A stretch of DNA of 64,000 nt from a candidate division WOR-1 bacterium RIFOXYB2_FULL_45_9 (GCA_001771575.1 MEUD01000001.1:124001-188000); one strand, 5' to 3'. Shown: positions 10,229 to 21,781, numbered from the stretch's first letter. Notes: generated by a model not told the origin, from the sequence alone. Translations and numbers: made by a program.

Positions 10229-11165
10229 TCAACTTCAATTGATCTACGGCGACGAAAGGTTTTTGGTCGAAGAGAAGCTCTCCGCGTTTAAGCGGTCGGT
10301 TGACGACCCCTCCCTTAACCTGGAGATCCTGGAAGGAGAAAAAGTGACCCCGGCCGCGCTCTCTTCCGCCCTGCAAACCCAAACCCTTTTAGGCGGGGAC
10401 AAGGTCGTCATTGTCCGGGACGTTGAAGTGACCTCCGAAAATCAGGCCGATTTCATCGCCCCTCTGCGCGATCTTCCCCCTGGAGTGACGGCGGTCTTTT
10501 GCTTCTCCGCGATCGACAAACGAATGAAGTTTTTTAAATTCCTGACCGACCGGGCGGAAGCGACAGAATGCCGTTCCTTCGCGCCTTGGGAGACCGAGAA
10601 GATCGAGAACTGGATCTGGGAACGGGCGAAAAAAAACGGTAAAAAAATAATTGGCGACGCCGGTCGGCTGCTGGTCGAGATTTGCGGGACCGATCTGGCT
10701 TTTTTGGCGAGCGAGATCGACAAGCTTGCCACCTATGTCGGGAAAAAGCCGGAGATCAATTCAACTGATGTTAGAATGGCCGCTTTGCAAGGGGAAGTCC
10801 AGGTCTTTGCCCTGATCGACGCCCTCCGTTACAAAGACCTGCCGCAGGCGCTGGCCCTTTTTCAAAACCTGCTTCACAACCGGGCGCCGCTCCTGCCGCT
10901 TTTGGGTCTTTTGCGGACCCAATACCGCCTGATGCTCCAGATCAAAGCGCTTCCCGGACGGGACAAAAATCCCTATAATGTCGCCAAAGCGATTGGCGGC
11001 AACGCTTTCAACGTCAGGAAATGCCTGGAAACGATCGACCGCTTTTCCCTGGGCGAATTAAAGGATAACATTTCTCTATTGCTCGAGACGAACTTAAAGC
11101 TTAAGTCGGGGGCGTCGCCGCCGGTCGTTTTTGAGCTCCTGCTGACGGCGTTGTGCGGGGCTTAA
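10221..11165 (+). CDS. holA: DNA polymerase III delta subunit
   Basis: [23 protein letters not shown]; start reassigned from the 9933 ORF start, whose upstream part is out of frame inside tyrS. Confidence 0.85.
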   Translation: MANQLQLIYGDERFLVEEKLSAFKRSVDDPSLNLEILEGEKVTPAALSSALQTQTLLGGDKVVIVRDVEVTSENQADFIAPLRDLPPGVTAVFCFSAIDKRMKFFKFLTDRAEATECRSFAPWETEKIENWIWERAKKNGKKIIGDAGRLLVEICGTDLAFLASEIDKLATYVGKKPEINSTDVRMAALQGEVQVFALIDALRYKDLPQALALFQNLLHNRAPLLPLLGLLRTQYRLMLQIKALPGRDKNPYNVAKAIGGNAFNVRKCLETIDRFSLGELKDNISLLLETNLKLKSGASPPVVFELLLTALCGA

Positions 11166-11168
11166 GGG

Positions 11169-12761
11169 ATGCGCCTTAAAACGCGCCTTAGGCTGGTTTT
11201 TCTCTTTTTTCTGATCGGGTTCGCGGCGGTCGTTATCCGGCTGGTCGATCTCCAGATCATCCACCATAAATTCTATTTGGAAAAATCACAGAACCAGCGC
11301 CTGCGTATTATTCCGATCTCGACGAACCGCGGGGATATCCTGGACGCGAGCGGCGACATTTTGGCGACGACGATCGATTCGTATTCGGTCTTTACCAATA
11401 AAAAGGGGTTTTCCTGGATCGTCCGGAAGGTTTCCGAAGCGGAGGCGGCCGGGGCGCTTGCCAAAAATCCCAAAGAATACCGGATGATCAAAGAAAAGAA
11501 ACGGATCTATCCCAAGGAGCGGCTCTGCGCCCAACTGCTCGGCTTTGTCGGTGTCGACAACCAGGGACTTTCCGGGATCGAGGTTTCCTGGGACAAATAC
11601 CTGCAGGGTAAAACGGGGAAAGTGGTGACCGAAGGTGATCCGACCGGGCGTGAGCTTTACGGAGCGGTCCGCGAGATCGAGCCGAGCGGCGACGGGATGA
11701 ACGTTACCCTGACGATCGACAGCGCGATTCAATATATCGCCGAACGGGAGCTGACCAAACAGATCAAGGGGACCGGTGCGGTTTCCGGCATGATCCTGGT
11801 CATGAACGCCAAGAACGGGGAGATCCTTGCCCTGGCGAGCAAACCAGACTTCAATCCCAACTATTTTGGGAAAGCGGAGTCCCGGCTCTGGCATCCCCGT
11901 TTTCTCGATCCGTACGAACCGGGCTCGACTTTTAAGCTGGTCCTGGCGGCAGCCGGGCTCGAGCAGGGAGTTATTAACCTCGATACCAAATTAAATGCGC
12001 TTGACCTGATCGAGATCGGCGGACGGAAGGTCACCAACTCCCACCGCATCGACTGGAAAAGCTCAACCGTTTCCATCTCCGAAATGCTTGAGCAATCGAT
12101 CAATACCGCGACCGTTCAGGTTGGGGTTTTGCTGGGGGCGAGAAAGTATTACGAGGGGATCAAGCGTTTTGGTTTTGGCGAACCGATCGGTTTTGGCCTG
12201 GCCGGAGAATCGCGCGGCATTCTCATGGATTGGCGCAAATGGCCTAAAGCGATGATCGGCATGTCGACCTTTGGCCAGGGGTTGGCGGTGACGCCGCTTC
12301 AGCTTCTTCAGGCGGTCTCCGCTTTTGCCAATAAAGGGAAAATGGTGAAGCCGCACGTCGTTAAAAAGATCGAAGGGAGCGACGCCAACTTCGTGAAAGC
12401 GTTTGACGAGCGGCCCGATAAGCGGGCCGTTTCCGAAAAAACCGCCCGCGAAGTCCTCTCTTTGATGCGAAACGTCGTCCTGCGCGGGACCGGCAAGAAA
12501 GCGGCCATGGCTTATTTTACCGTTGGCGGCAAGACCGGGACCGCGCAAAAAGCGGCGCCGGGAGGGCGGGGATATCTAAAGAATTCCTACATTACTTCTT
12601 TTATCGGCCTGGCTCCGTTAAACGATCCGGAGGTGATCACGCTGGTGATCGTCGACGCGCCGCAAACCTCGATCTGGGGGGAAACGGTTGCCGTTCCGCC
12701 GTTTAAAACAGTCACCGAATATACTCTTCGTTATTTGAACGCTAAGCCGGATATGTTGTAG
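11169..12761 (+). CDS. Penicillin-binding protein (FtsI/PBP2-like transpeptidase)
   Basis: STFK (SxxK), SIN (SxN) and KTGTAQ motifs with an N-terminal TM segment and dimerisation domain. Confidence 0.9.
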   Translation: MRLKTRLRLVFLFFLIGFAAVVIRLVDLQIIHHKFYLEKSQNQRLRIIPISTNRGDILDASGDILATTIDSYSVFTNKKGFSWIVRKVSEAEAAGALAKNPKEYRMIKEKKRIYPKERLCAQLLGFVGVDNQGLSGIEVSWDKYLQGKTGKVVTEGDPTGRELYGAVREIEPSGDGMNVTLTIDSAIQYIAERELTKQIKGTGAVSGMILVMNAKNGEILALASKPDFNPNYFGKAESRLWHPRFLDPYEPGSTFKLVLAAAGLEQGVINLDTKLNALDLIEIGGRKVTNSHRIDWKSSTVSISEMLEQSINTATVQVGVLLGARKYYEGIKRFGFGEPIGFGLAGESRGILMDWRKWPKAMIGMSTFGQGLAVTPLQLLQAVSAFANKGKMVKPHVVKKIEGSDANFVKAFDERPDKRAVSEKTAREVLSLMRNVVLRGTGKKAAMAYFTVGGKTGTAQKAAPGGRGYLKNSYITSFIGLAPLNDPEVITLVIVDAPQTSIWGETVAVPPFKTVTEYTLRYLNAKPDML

Positions 12762-12862
12762 TGCGTCGAATTCTTGCCACCTTTCGTACCCCCTTTTTGA
12801 GCCTGCACTCTAATTGTAGCTGGTACAGTTTTTGGGGGGAAGATCAGAGAAGCTGTAATTTG

Positions 12863-12871
12863 TGTTATAAT
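12863..12871 (+). promoter_or_regulatory. Extended -10 (TGTTATAAT) upstream of trpS
   Basis: TGTTATAAT ends 14 nt before the ATG at 12886. Confidence 0.55.
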
Positions 12872-12885
12872 TACCTTTAATTATT

Positions 12886-13866
12886 ATGGATAAAAAACGC
12901 GTTTTATCGGGGATCCAGCCGACTGGAAAGCTTCACCTAGGTAACCTTATCGGGGCGGTGGAGAACTGGGTTGAATTGCAAAAAGAACATGACTGCTTCT
13001 TTTTCATCGCCGATTTTCATGCTCTGACGACCGCTTATACCGAGACCAAACAACTTCACGCCTGCGTTCAGCAGTTGACCATTGATCTTTTATCGGCCGG
13101 GATCGATCCCGAGAAGGCGGTCCTTTTCCGCCAGTCCGACGTGCCGGAGCATGCCGAGCTTCACCTGATCTTTTCGATGATCACCCCCCTTTCCTGGCTT
13201 GAGCGGGTCCCTACCTATAAGGGGAAGATCGATGAAATGAAAGAGAAGGACCTGGGGACCTACGGTTTTCTCGGTTATCCTCTTCTTCAGGCGGCTGATA
13301 TCCTGATCTATAAAGCCGACCTGGTCCCGGTCGGCGAAGACCAATTGCCACATCTTGAGCTGACCCGGGAAGTCGCGCGGCGTTTTAATTTTCTCTACAA
13401 AGAGACTTTTCCGGAGCCGAAGGACGCGCTTACCAATTTTCCGGTCCTGCCGGGGATCGACGGACGGAAGATGAGCAAATCTTACGGCAACACCATTGCC
13501 ATTTCCGACTCCCCGGAAGAGCTTCGGAAAAAGGTCGGGTCTATGATCACCGATCCGGCCCGGGTTAAAAAAGATGATCCCGGCCATCCTGAAGTCTGCC
13601 CGGTCTACGCGTATTACCAGGTCTTTGGCAAGGACGTTGCCTCTGTCGTGGCGGAAGAATGCCGCCTGGCCAAACGTGGATGCGTCGCTTGTAAAAAAGA
13701 GCTGGCGGAAATTTTGATAAAATATCTGGCACCGATCCATACTCGTCAGGAACACTACCGGAAGGACAACGCATTGGTCGCCAGGATATTAGCCGACGGC
13801 GCGGCCAAGGCCAGGGAGGTTGCTTCCAGGACGCTCAAGGAAGCTAAACAGGCGGTCGGCTTATGA
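12886..13866 (+). CDS. trpS: Tryptophanyl-tRNA synthetase
   Basis: RVLSGIQPTGKLHLGNLIGA, KMSKSYGN. Confidence 0.95.
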   Translation: MDKKRVLSGIQPTGKLHLGNLIGAVENWVELQKEHDCFFFIADFHALTTAYTETKQLHACVQQLTIDLLSAGIDPEKAVLFRQSDVPEHAELHLIFSMITPLSWLERVPTYKGKIDEMKEKDLGTYGFLGYPLLQAADILIYKADLVPVGEDQLPHLELTREVARRFNFLYKETFPEPKDALTNFPVLPGIDGRKMSKSYGNTIAISDSPEELRKKVGSMITDPARVKKDDPGHPEVCPVYAYYQVFGKDVASVVAEECRLAKRGCVACKKELAEILIKYLAPIHTRQEHYRKDNALVARILADGAAKAREVASRTLKEAKQAVGL

Positions 13867-14633
13867 TGACGGAAGGCGCCTTGCTCAACAGGGAGAATTA
13901 CCAGATAAAGCTTGAGGTCTTTTCAGGACCGTTCGATCTCCTGCTCAAAGCGATCGACGACGGCAAGCTTGAGGTCGCGGTCGTTTCGATCTCGGACATC
14001 ATCTCTTCCTATTTTGAATATTGGAAAAACTTTAAACCCGGGCTAATTGCCGCGTCCGACTTTCTGTATATGGCCGCTTATTTGATCGAACTTAAGACGA
14101 GAGGGCTATTGCCGGTCAGGCAGGCGGAAGATGAGGCGGAAAACGACCTGAAGATCGAAGAGTCACTGATCTCGCACATCCACGAATACGCCGCCTATAA
14201 GCGGATCGCCATCAACTTGCGCCAGCGCAAAGAGAGGTTTGACAAGATCTATTCCCGGCACGAAGGGGAAAAGGTCGAGAAAGAGATCAAACTTGTCGAT
14301 GTCTCTCTCCGCGACCTGGTGGTCGCCTTTAAAAAAGTATACGACGAAGCGGTCGAGCGGGAGAACGTTCTGCGGATCAAACCGGAAGAGATCACCCTGG
14401 AAGAGCGGATCGTCGAGATCAGGGAGATATTGACCAGGTCGCCGGCCGGGGTCCCTTTTGAGGAACTGTTCATTCGCAAGACCAGGCTGGAAGTCGTGGT
14501 CACTTTCCTGGCGATCTTAGAGCTGGCCAAACAGGGGAATCTGGAAATCAAACAGGACCGCCGTTTCGCGACGATCATGATCAGCCTCGGCGCGCAGTCC
14601 GGGGCGGGAGGGGAGAGCAATGGAAACAATTGA
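13863..14633 (+). CDS. scpA: Segregation and condensation protein A
   Basis: YQIKLEVFSGPFDLLLKAI; followed by scpB. Confidence 0.9.
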   Translation: MMTEGALLNRENYQIKLEVFSGPFDLLLKAIDDGKLEVAVVSISDIISSYFEYWKNFKPGLIAASDFLYMAAYLIELKTRGLLPVRQAEDEAENDLKIEESLISHIHEYAAYKRIAINLRQRKERFDKIYSRHEGEKVEKEIKLVDVSLRDLVVAFKKVYDEAVERENVLRIKPEEITLEERIVEIREILTRSPAGVPFEELFIRKTRLEVVVTFLAILELAKQGNLEIKQDRRFATIMISLGAQSGAGGESNGNN

Positions 14634-15225
14634 CCAGTCGAGGATAAAAGGGATAATTGAATCGGTCCTATTCGTAGCCCGCAAGCCATTGTCGCCGGAC
14701 CAGCTGGCGGAAGTTCTGGAACTTTCTCCTGATGTTTTTCAGCCGGTTTTGGATGAATTACTGGCCGAGTATCAGGCGAAAGGGATTACGATCTTATCGG
14801 TTGCCGGCGGTTACTTGATGGGGACAAACGCCGAGAACGCCGATTACGTGCAAAAGGTCCTCCGCCCCAAGGTTGAAACGACCCTTTCCCCGCAAGCTCT
14901 CGATACTTTGGCGGTGATCGCTTATAAACAACCGGTGACCAGGGGAGAAGTGGAGCGTGTCCGCGGGGTAAACTCCGATTACATTATGGACACCCTCATC
15001 TCGAAACGGTTGATCAAAGAGGCCGGCCGGAGCGAGGCGCTGGGCCACCCATATATATATGTTACGACCGAGGACTTTCTCCGCCATTTTGGACTGAAAG
15101 ACCTCTCTGAACTCCCTCCACTCCCATTCGACATCAACGAAGAGCCGGTCGATTACCGGTCGGTTTTGCCGGAAGAACAGGTTTCAACCGTGGAGGAACC
15201 GGTGGGAGAAGCAACTATCGCTTAA
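14620..15225 (+). CDS. scpB: Segregation and condensation protein B
   Basis: IESVLFVARKPLSPDQLAEVL, LDTLAVIAYKQPVTRGEVERVRGVNSD. Confidence 0.93.
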   Translation: METIDQSRIKGIIESVLFVARKPLSPDQLAEVLELSPDVFQPVLDELLAEYQAKGITILSVAGGYLMGTNAENADYVQKVLRPKVETTLSPQALDTLAVIAYKQPVTRGEVERVRGVNSDYIMDTLISKRLIKEAGRSEALGHPYIYVTTEDFLRHFGLKDLSELPPLPFDINEEPVDYRSVLPEEQVSTVEEPVGEATIA

Positions 15226-15226
15226 T

Positions 15227-16246
15227 ATGCTGCGTTACTGGGTGGGGTTGAATATGGTGGAGGGGGTGGGGCCGATCAAACTGCGTCAGCGTTTGGAGCG
15301 GGGGGATTCGCTTGAGTCTCTTTGTGCCGAATTTAAAGCCCCTCTCGACCTGGCCGATCAACAAATAACTGCCGCGGAAAAGAACAACATCCATATCCTC
15401 CAACTTGCCGACCCTAAATACCCGGAAATTCTAAAACAGATCCATGACCCGCCGCAGGTCCTCTATCTTAGGGGAGAGCTGGTTAAGGGAGAGACGGCGG
15501 TGGCGATTGTCGGGACCAGGAGAGCTTCCGCTTACGGTTTGGAATGCGCCCGGCGTTTGGCTTCCGGATTAGCCGGTTGCGGCTTGACCGTTGTCTCGGG
15601 GTTGGCAATGGGGATCGATGCCGCCGCTCACGAAGGAGCATTGGCGGCCGGCGGCCGGACAATCGCGGTCCTGGGGGGTGGAGTCGACGCGCCGACGCCA
15701 TATTGCAACGCCAACCTGGCGGTTGAAATAAGCAAAAGTGGGGCGGTGCTTTCCGAATACCCGTTGGGGCAAAAGCCGCGGACCTGGAGCTTTCCGCGGC
15801 GTAACCGGATCGTTTCCGGACTTTGCCGGGCGGTGATCGTGGTGGAAGGGGGAGAAAAAAGCGGCGCGCTGATCACCGCGCGAATGGCGATGGAACAAGG
15901 GCGGGAGGTCATGGCGGTCCCGGGACGGATCGATTCGGAATTAAGCCGCGGTCCGCATTCTTTGATCAAAGACGGGGCTAAGCTGGTGGAAACGATCGAC
16001 GATGTCCTGGTTGAATTGAATATGAGCCCAATAAAAACCGAAGCCTCCACGAGGCCTCCGGCAGTTTCCCAATTAACTTTAGAGGAGGAGCGGATACTGG
16101 TGCTCCTGGGCCGGGAGCCGAAGCATTTGGATGTTCTTGCCGCTGACCTTTCTGTCCCCGGATATACTCTTTCAGCTCTGCTCCTTTCTTTGGAAATGAA
16201 GAAAGCGGTGCAACAGCTCCCGGGCCAATATTACGTTGTGCTATAA
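15227..16246 (+). CDS. dprA: DNA processing protein DprA
   Basis: AIVGTRRASAYGLECARRLASGLAGCGLTVVSGLAMGIDAAAH, FPRRNRIVSGL. Confidence 0.92.
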   Translation: MLRYWVGLNMVEGVGPIKLRQRLERGDSLESLCAEFKAPLDLADQQITAAEKNNIHILQLADPKYPEILKQIHDPPQVLYLRGELVKGETAVAIVGTRRASAYGLECARRLASGLAGCGLTVVSGLAMGIDAAAHEGALAAGGRTIAVLGGGVDAPTPYCNANLAVEISKSGAVLSEYPLGQKPRTWSFPRRNRIVSGLCRAVIVVEGGEKSGALITARMAMEQGREVMAVPGRIDSELSRGPHSLIKDGAKLVETIDDVLVELNMSPIKTEASTRPPAVSQLTLEEERILVLLGREPKHLDVLAADLSVPGYTLSALLLSLEMKKAVQQLPGQYYVVL

Positions 16247-16247
16247 T
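16239..16247 (+). promoter_or_regulatory. Extended -10 TGCTATAAT upstream of the MgtE_N/CBS gene, implying a leader of about 80 nt
   Basis: Direct sequence match; next start codon at 16334. Confidence 0.5.
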
Positions 16248-16333
16248 GACAACGCAGGGCTAGGTGATCTGGTGATTTTGCTCAAACCTCTCTAGATTCC
16301 CCAGTCCGACAAATTTGTTGGGGGGACTTCAAC

Positions 16334-17590
16334 ATGGTCTTATTTTCCGAAATGTTCGCTTCGGAGCTGATCGGTATTCCCGTTGTCGACCGCGTGCAGG
16401 AAAACATCGGCAAAGTCAAAGATATTATTATTGCTTTGGGAGAATCTTTCCCGAAAGTTTCCGGCCTGCTTATTGACATGGTTGAGGGGGAAGAGAAGGT
16501 CCTGTTGATCGGCGAGATCGATCTGATCGGCCGGCGTTTTGTCTCTACCCGCGGTCCCAGGGAACAGGTCGCGCTGGCGGCGCGGCGCGAAGGCGAGGTC
16601 ATGCTGATGCGCGATATCGTCGATAAACAGATCGTCGACCTGGAAGGGGCGAGGGTCATTCGGGTCAACGACCTGAAGCTGGCCAAGATGAACCAGGATG
16701 TCCGGCTGATCGCCGCCGACGTTGGAGTGCGCGGGATGCTGCGCCGCCTGGGGTTGGAGGGAGCGGCAAATTGGCTTGCCGCGGTATTCCGCCGCCGGAT
16801 CCAGGAGAGCCTGATCGGCTGGGACCATGTCCAGTGGTTGTCGGGAGGTAAGATCGCCATTCCGAGCAAGACCATCTCCGATCTCCATCCTGCGGACGTC
16901 GCCCAAATTATTTCCCAGCTTCACGTTGACGAAAAGACCGCGATATTTTCTTCGCTGGCCGACAAGACCGCGGCTGAAGCCCTGCACGAACTGGAGCCGA
17001 TGCTTGGCGCGATCATTGTCTCCAACATCGATACGAAAAAGGCGCTCGGCGTTTTGGAGAAAATGCCGGTTGACGAAGCGGCCGACATTATCGGCGATCT
17101 TGCGGAAGAAAAGGCTGAAGAACTTTTACGGTTGATGAAAGTCGGCAAAGCGGGGAAGATCCGCGAACTATTAAAGCACCACGATCAGACTGCCGGGGGA
17201 CTCATGACCACCGAATTTATCACTTTTCCGCAGAACATGACGATCGAAGAAACGATCGCGAAACTGCGTGAGATCGCCCCGGGAGCGGAGACGATCTATT
17301 ACCTTTATGTGGTCGACGACCAGCGGCATTTAACCGGGATCCTAAGCTTGAGAAATTTGATCATTTCTCCGCCTGACCGCCTCATTTCCGACATCATGAT
17401 CAAGGATTTTGTGACCCTGAAGCCGGAGATGAAGGAAAAGGAGACTGCCGAGATCTTCTCCAAATATAATTTGCTGGCGGTCCCGGTCGTCGACGAAGAG
17501 CGGAATATCATGGGGATCGTGACGATCGACGACGTGGTCGATTACATTCTGCCCCCGGTCGCCCGCCGCAAAAGGCAAAGGATAGGCTAA
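16334..17590 (+). CDS. PRC-barrel plus MgtE N-domain plus CBS-pair protein without an MgtE membrane domain
   Basis: MgtE_N region (LHPADVAQIISQLHVDEKTAIFSSLADKTAAEALHEL), CBS pair (FVTLKPEMKEKETAEIFSKYNLLAVPVVDEERNIMGIVTIDDVVDYI), ends in RRKRQRIG with no hydrophobic transport domain. Confidence 0.85.
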   Translation: MVLFSEMFASELIGIPVVDRVQENIGKVKDIIIALGESFPKVSGLLIDMVEGEEKVLLIGEIDLIGRRFVSTRGPREQVALAARREGEVMLMRDIVDKQIVDLEGARVIRVNDLKLAKMNQDVRLIAADVGVRGMLRRLGLEGAANWLAAVFRRRIQESLIGWDHVQWLSGGKIAIPSKTISDLHPADVAQIISQLHVDEKTAIFSSLADKTAAEALHELEPMLGAIIVSNIDTKKALGVLEKMPVDEAADIIGDLAEEKAEELLRLMKVGKAGKIRELLKHHDQTAGGLMTTEFITFPQNMTIEETIAKLREIAPGAETIYYLYVVDDQRHLTGILSLRNLIISPPDRLISDIMIKDFVTLKPEMKEKETAEIFSKYNLLAVPVVDEERNIMGIVTIDDVVDYILPPVARRKRQRIG

Positions 17591-17591
17591 A

Positions 17592-18821
17592 ATGCTGCGC
17601 TACTGGTGGATGAGGGGGCTTCTTTTTTTATCGGTTATCGGTCCGGGGATTATCACCGGGACCGCGGACAATGACGCCGGCGGAGTGGCGACCTATTCGA
17701 TCGTCGGCGCCCATTTCGGCTACCGGATGCTCTGGATCCTGATCCTGATCACCGTCATGCTTTACGTGACGCAGGAGATGGGGATGAGGCTTGGGGTGGT
17801 GACCGGGAAAGGGCTGGCCGACCTTATCAGGGAAAAGCTTGGGTTAAAGACCGCGTTGATCCTGATCGGGCTGGTCTTTCTGGCTAATTTTTCAAACATT
17901 TTAGCGGACGTAGCCGGTATCGCCTCGGTCGCCGATATCTATGATCTGCCGCGTTTTATTTTTGTACCGATCTTCAGCGTGTTGGTCTATTATATTATTG
18001 TTAGAGGAAGCTTTAACCTGGTCCAGAACATCTTTTTGACCTCATGCCTTTTATTTTTTGGTTACATAATTAACGGCTTTATTGCCCGGCCCGACCTGCC
18101 GGAAATGGTCAGGGGGAGTTTTGTCCCTTATTTGCCGATGAACCGGGAATACATTTTTATGGCGACCGCCTTGATCGGGACCACCCTGACCGTTTGGGGG
18201 CAATTCTTCGTTCAATCGTACTTTGTTGACAAAGGGATAACCAAGAAGCACCTGAAAAATGCCAGGCTGGACGTGATCTTTGGGGCTATCTGGACCGATC
18301 TGGTCGCTTATTTTATAATTATTTCCTCCGCCGCGACCCTTTATGTGAAAGGGATCAGGATCGAGACTGCTCTTGACGCGGCCCGGGCCCTGGGGCCTCT
18401 GCTTGGCGATTTTGCCAGGCATCTTTTTGCTTGGGGGCTCCTTAACGCTTCACTTCTTGGTGTTTCGGTCATTTCCATGGGGACCGCTTACGCCATTACC
18501 GAGGTCCTGGGGACGGAGCGGAAGGTCAACGCCTCTTACCGGGACGCGCCGCTCTTTTATTTGATCATCGGGTTCTGCATTTTTGTTTGTACTTTTTTGG
18601 TCCTCCTGCCGGGACTGCCGATCATGTTCATCCTGGTCGCGTCGCAAGCGCTTAATACGGTCATTTTACCGATCATATTTGTAGTGATTTTGCGCCTGAT
18701 TAACGATAAAAAGCTGATGGGGGGGCACGTCAATGGTCGGCTGGCCAACGCCATCGCCTGGTTGACGATCGTCTCTTTTTCCATTATTTCATTGATCATG
18801 CTCTATTTGACCTTATTTTAA
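17592..18821 (+). CDS. NRAMP/SLC11-related divalent metal transporter, divergent (possible Mg2+ type)
   Basis: Multi-pass membrane protein with GPGIITGTADNDAGGVATYSIVGA; position of canonical DPGN altered. Confidence 0.82.
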   Translation: MLRYWWMRGLLFLSVIGPGIITGTADNDAGGVATYSIVGAHFGYRMLWILILITVMLYVTQEMGMRLGVVTGKGLADLIREKLGLKTALILIGLVFLANFSNILADVAGIASVADIYDLPRFIFVPIFSVLVYYIIVRGSFNLVQNIFLTSCLLFFGYIINGFIARPDLPEMVRGSFVPYLPMNREYIFMATALIGTTLTVWGQFFVQSYFVDKGITKKHLKNARLDVIFGAIWTDLVAYFIIISSAATLYVKGIRIETALDAARALGPLLGDFARHLFAWGLLNASLLGVSVISMGTAYAITEVLGTERKVNASYRDAPLFYLIIGFCIFVCTFLVLLPGLPIMFILVASQALNTVILPIIFVVILRLINDKKLMGGHVNGRLANAIAWLTIVSFSIISLIMLYLTLF

Positions 18822-18842
18822 TTCCATGATAACATTCGGCGA

Positions 18843-20186
<1,344 letters not shown>

Positions 20187-21275
20187 TCAGCCCAACTCCG
20201 TCCCGATCCTTCTGAAATTATCGGCGATCTCGCGCATGTTGATTGGCCGTTGATTTATATCAGGATGCATCAATTGAAAAATATAGCGAGCAAAAGAAGT
20301 CTCTTTTAGTTCCGCCGGCAGATTGCTTTCTTTGATCAATTCCGCGACCCCCGCGCTCCGATACGCCCAGATATTTTCGACAAAATTATATACCGTGTCG
20401 ACCGGTAAACGTTCCCCGTAATTAATATGTCCGCCGCCGGAAGCCAGGGTGAAGGCGGTGCTTCCTATTGAGTAGGCATCGATCCTTGGATCTTCTTTCT
20501 CCGGCGGCTCAAACACATATTCAGGCGGGAAAAATGCTAATGTCCCGAAGTGGCCGTTTATTGGCCGGTCGGCAATCCTGGTTGAAGAGCCGAAGTCGAT
20601 CAGGCCAACAATCTGTTCTTCCTGGTCGTATAGAATATGGGCGGGTTTTAGGTCTCGATGGATAATGCCGTGATCATGGACCCTGGCCAGCAGTTCAGCC
20701 GCCCCGGCAAGCACCGTGCCAGTCAACCAACCGAGCCTTTGTCTGCTTGGTACAAATTTGAGTGTTTGGTCGCTAAAGGCGTTCATTGCTGTTCCATTTA
20801 CTGAAGAGATAACGATAAACGGTATTTTATAAGGATATGGAGGTTGATTTCCATTTTTAAGCCAATCATGCCAATCCTGGCCGAAGCGCTGGTATTCGAT
20901 AATGTCAGCTTGTCCGGCGGCCAAAAACCGCGGTACTCTGGGGATGTCAATTAAGGTGGTCAAGGTCTCTTTTTCTTTTTCCAACCATTCGTAGAGGCCG
21001 ATTTCAGGTCCGTGAGGAAATTTGATGAAAATCGGTTCAGGCTGACAAGGATGGCCAAGAGGTGTTTCAGGCGATATCAAAAAACCGCGATAAGCGGGAG
21101 CGTTCCCATGTTTGATCCGGCCTTCAACGTCAAGAACAACCAGCCGCCTGTTATTGGTGTCACCAATTATTCTATAATTATCTGGGTTGCGCCAAATGGG
21201 CAAGCCGGCTCTACGGCAGGCCGTTACCGATAGGCTTGGCGCGCTAAAACCAATATATGATTGAAGATATGTCAT
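20187..21275 (-). CDS. Hanks-type Ser/Thr protein kinase-like protein
   Basis: HDHGIIHRDLKPAHILYD, VGLIDFGSST, FPPEYVF. Confidence 0.8.
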   Translation of the reverse strand: MTYLQSYIGFSAPSLSVTACRRAGLPIWRNPDNYRIIGDTNNRRLVVLDVEGRIKHGNAPAYRGFLISPETPLGHPCQPEPIFIKFPHGPEIGLYEWLEKEKETLTTLIDIPRVPRFLAAGQADIIEYQRFGQDWHDWLKNGNQPPYPYKIPFIVISSVNGTAMNAFSDQTLKFVPSRQRLGWLTGTVLAGAAELLARVHDHGIIHRDLKPAHILYDQEEQIVGLIDFGSSTRIADRPINGHFGTLAFFPPEYVFEPPEKEDPRIDAYSIGSTAFTLASGGGHINYGERLPVDTVYNFVENIWAYRSAGVAELIKESNLPAELKETSFARYIFQLMHPDINQRPINMREIADNFRRIGTELG

Positions 21276-21338
21276 GATCCTTGCTATTTATCGTCATAAA
21301 TGTTGGATAATTTCAGACTTGAATGATATACTGAAGTT

Positions 21339-21737
21339 ATGGGCAAACGAACAACTTCCCGCCGGTTGGCGATGCAGGCGCTCTATCAGGCGGAAATAGC
21401 CAATTCCACCGTCGAAGAGTCGCTCAAGAACCTGTTTGAGTCGGAAAAGTTCATCGCCGAAACGATCGATTTTTCCGAAAAGCTTGCTAAACAAGCCTGG
21501 ACCGATCGGGCCGAAAGCGACAAAGTGATAACCGCTCTTTCGGTCGATTGGCCGCTGGAGAGGATTGGGAAGGTCGACCGGAGCATTCTCCGTTTGGCCA
21601 TTAGCGAGCTCAAAAGCGGGGAGACCCCCCAGTCGGTTGTGGTCAATGAGGCGGTTGAACTGGCTAAAAAATACAGCTCCGAGGAAGCGGCCAAGTTTAT
21701 CAATGGGATCCTTGGCTCTCATCTCCGCTCGCGATAA
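21339..21737 (+). CDS. nusB: Transcription antitermination factor NusB
   Basis: SRRLAMQALYQAEIANS, LRLAISELKSGETPQSVVVNEAVELAKKYSSEEAAKFINGIL. Confidence 0.93.
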   Translation: MGKRTTSRRLAMQALYQAEIANSTVEESLKNLFESEKFIAETIDFSEKLAKQAWTDRAESDKVITALSVDWPLERIGKVDRSILRLAISELKSGETPQSVVVNEAVELAKKYSSEEAAKFINGILGSHLRSR

Positions 21738-21746
21738 ATCCCCGGC

Positions 21747-21775
21747 TTGAGTAGGACGCTAAAACGTGGTAAAAT
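21747..21775 (+). promoter_or_regulatory. Candidate sigma70-type promoter giving leaderless ribE mRNA
   Basis: TTGAGT-N17-TAAAAT with TG at extended -10; 6 nt to the ATG at 21782. Confidence 0.65.
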
Positions 21776-21781
21776 ATCCTT

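Noticed and set aside
12762-12885. Possible T-box or other riboswitch upstream of trpS
   Set aside because: The -10 at 12866-12871 leaves about 7 nt of leader, and no T-box consensus was found
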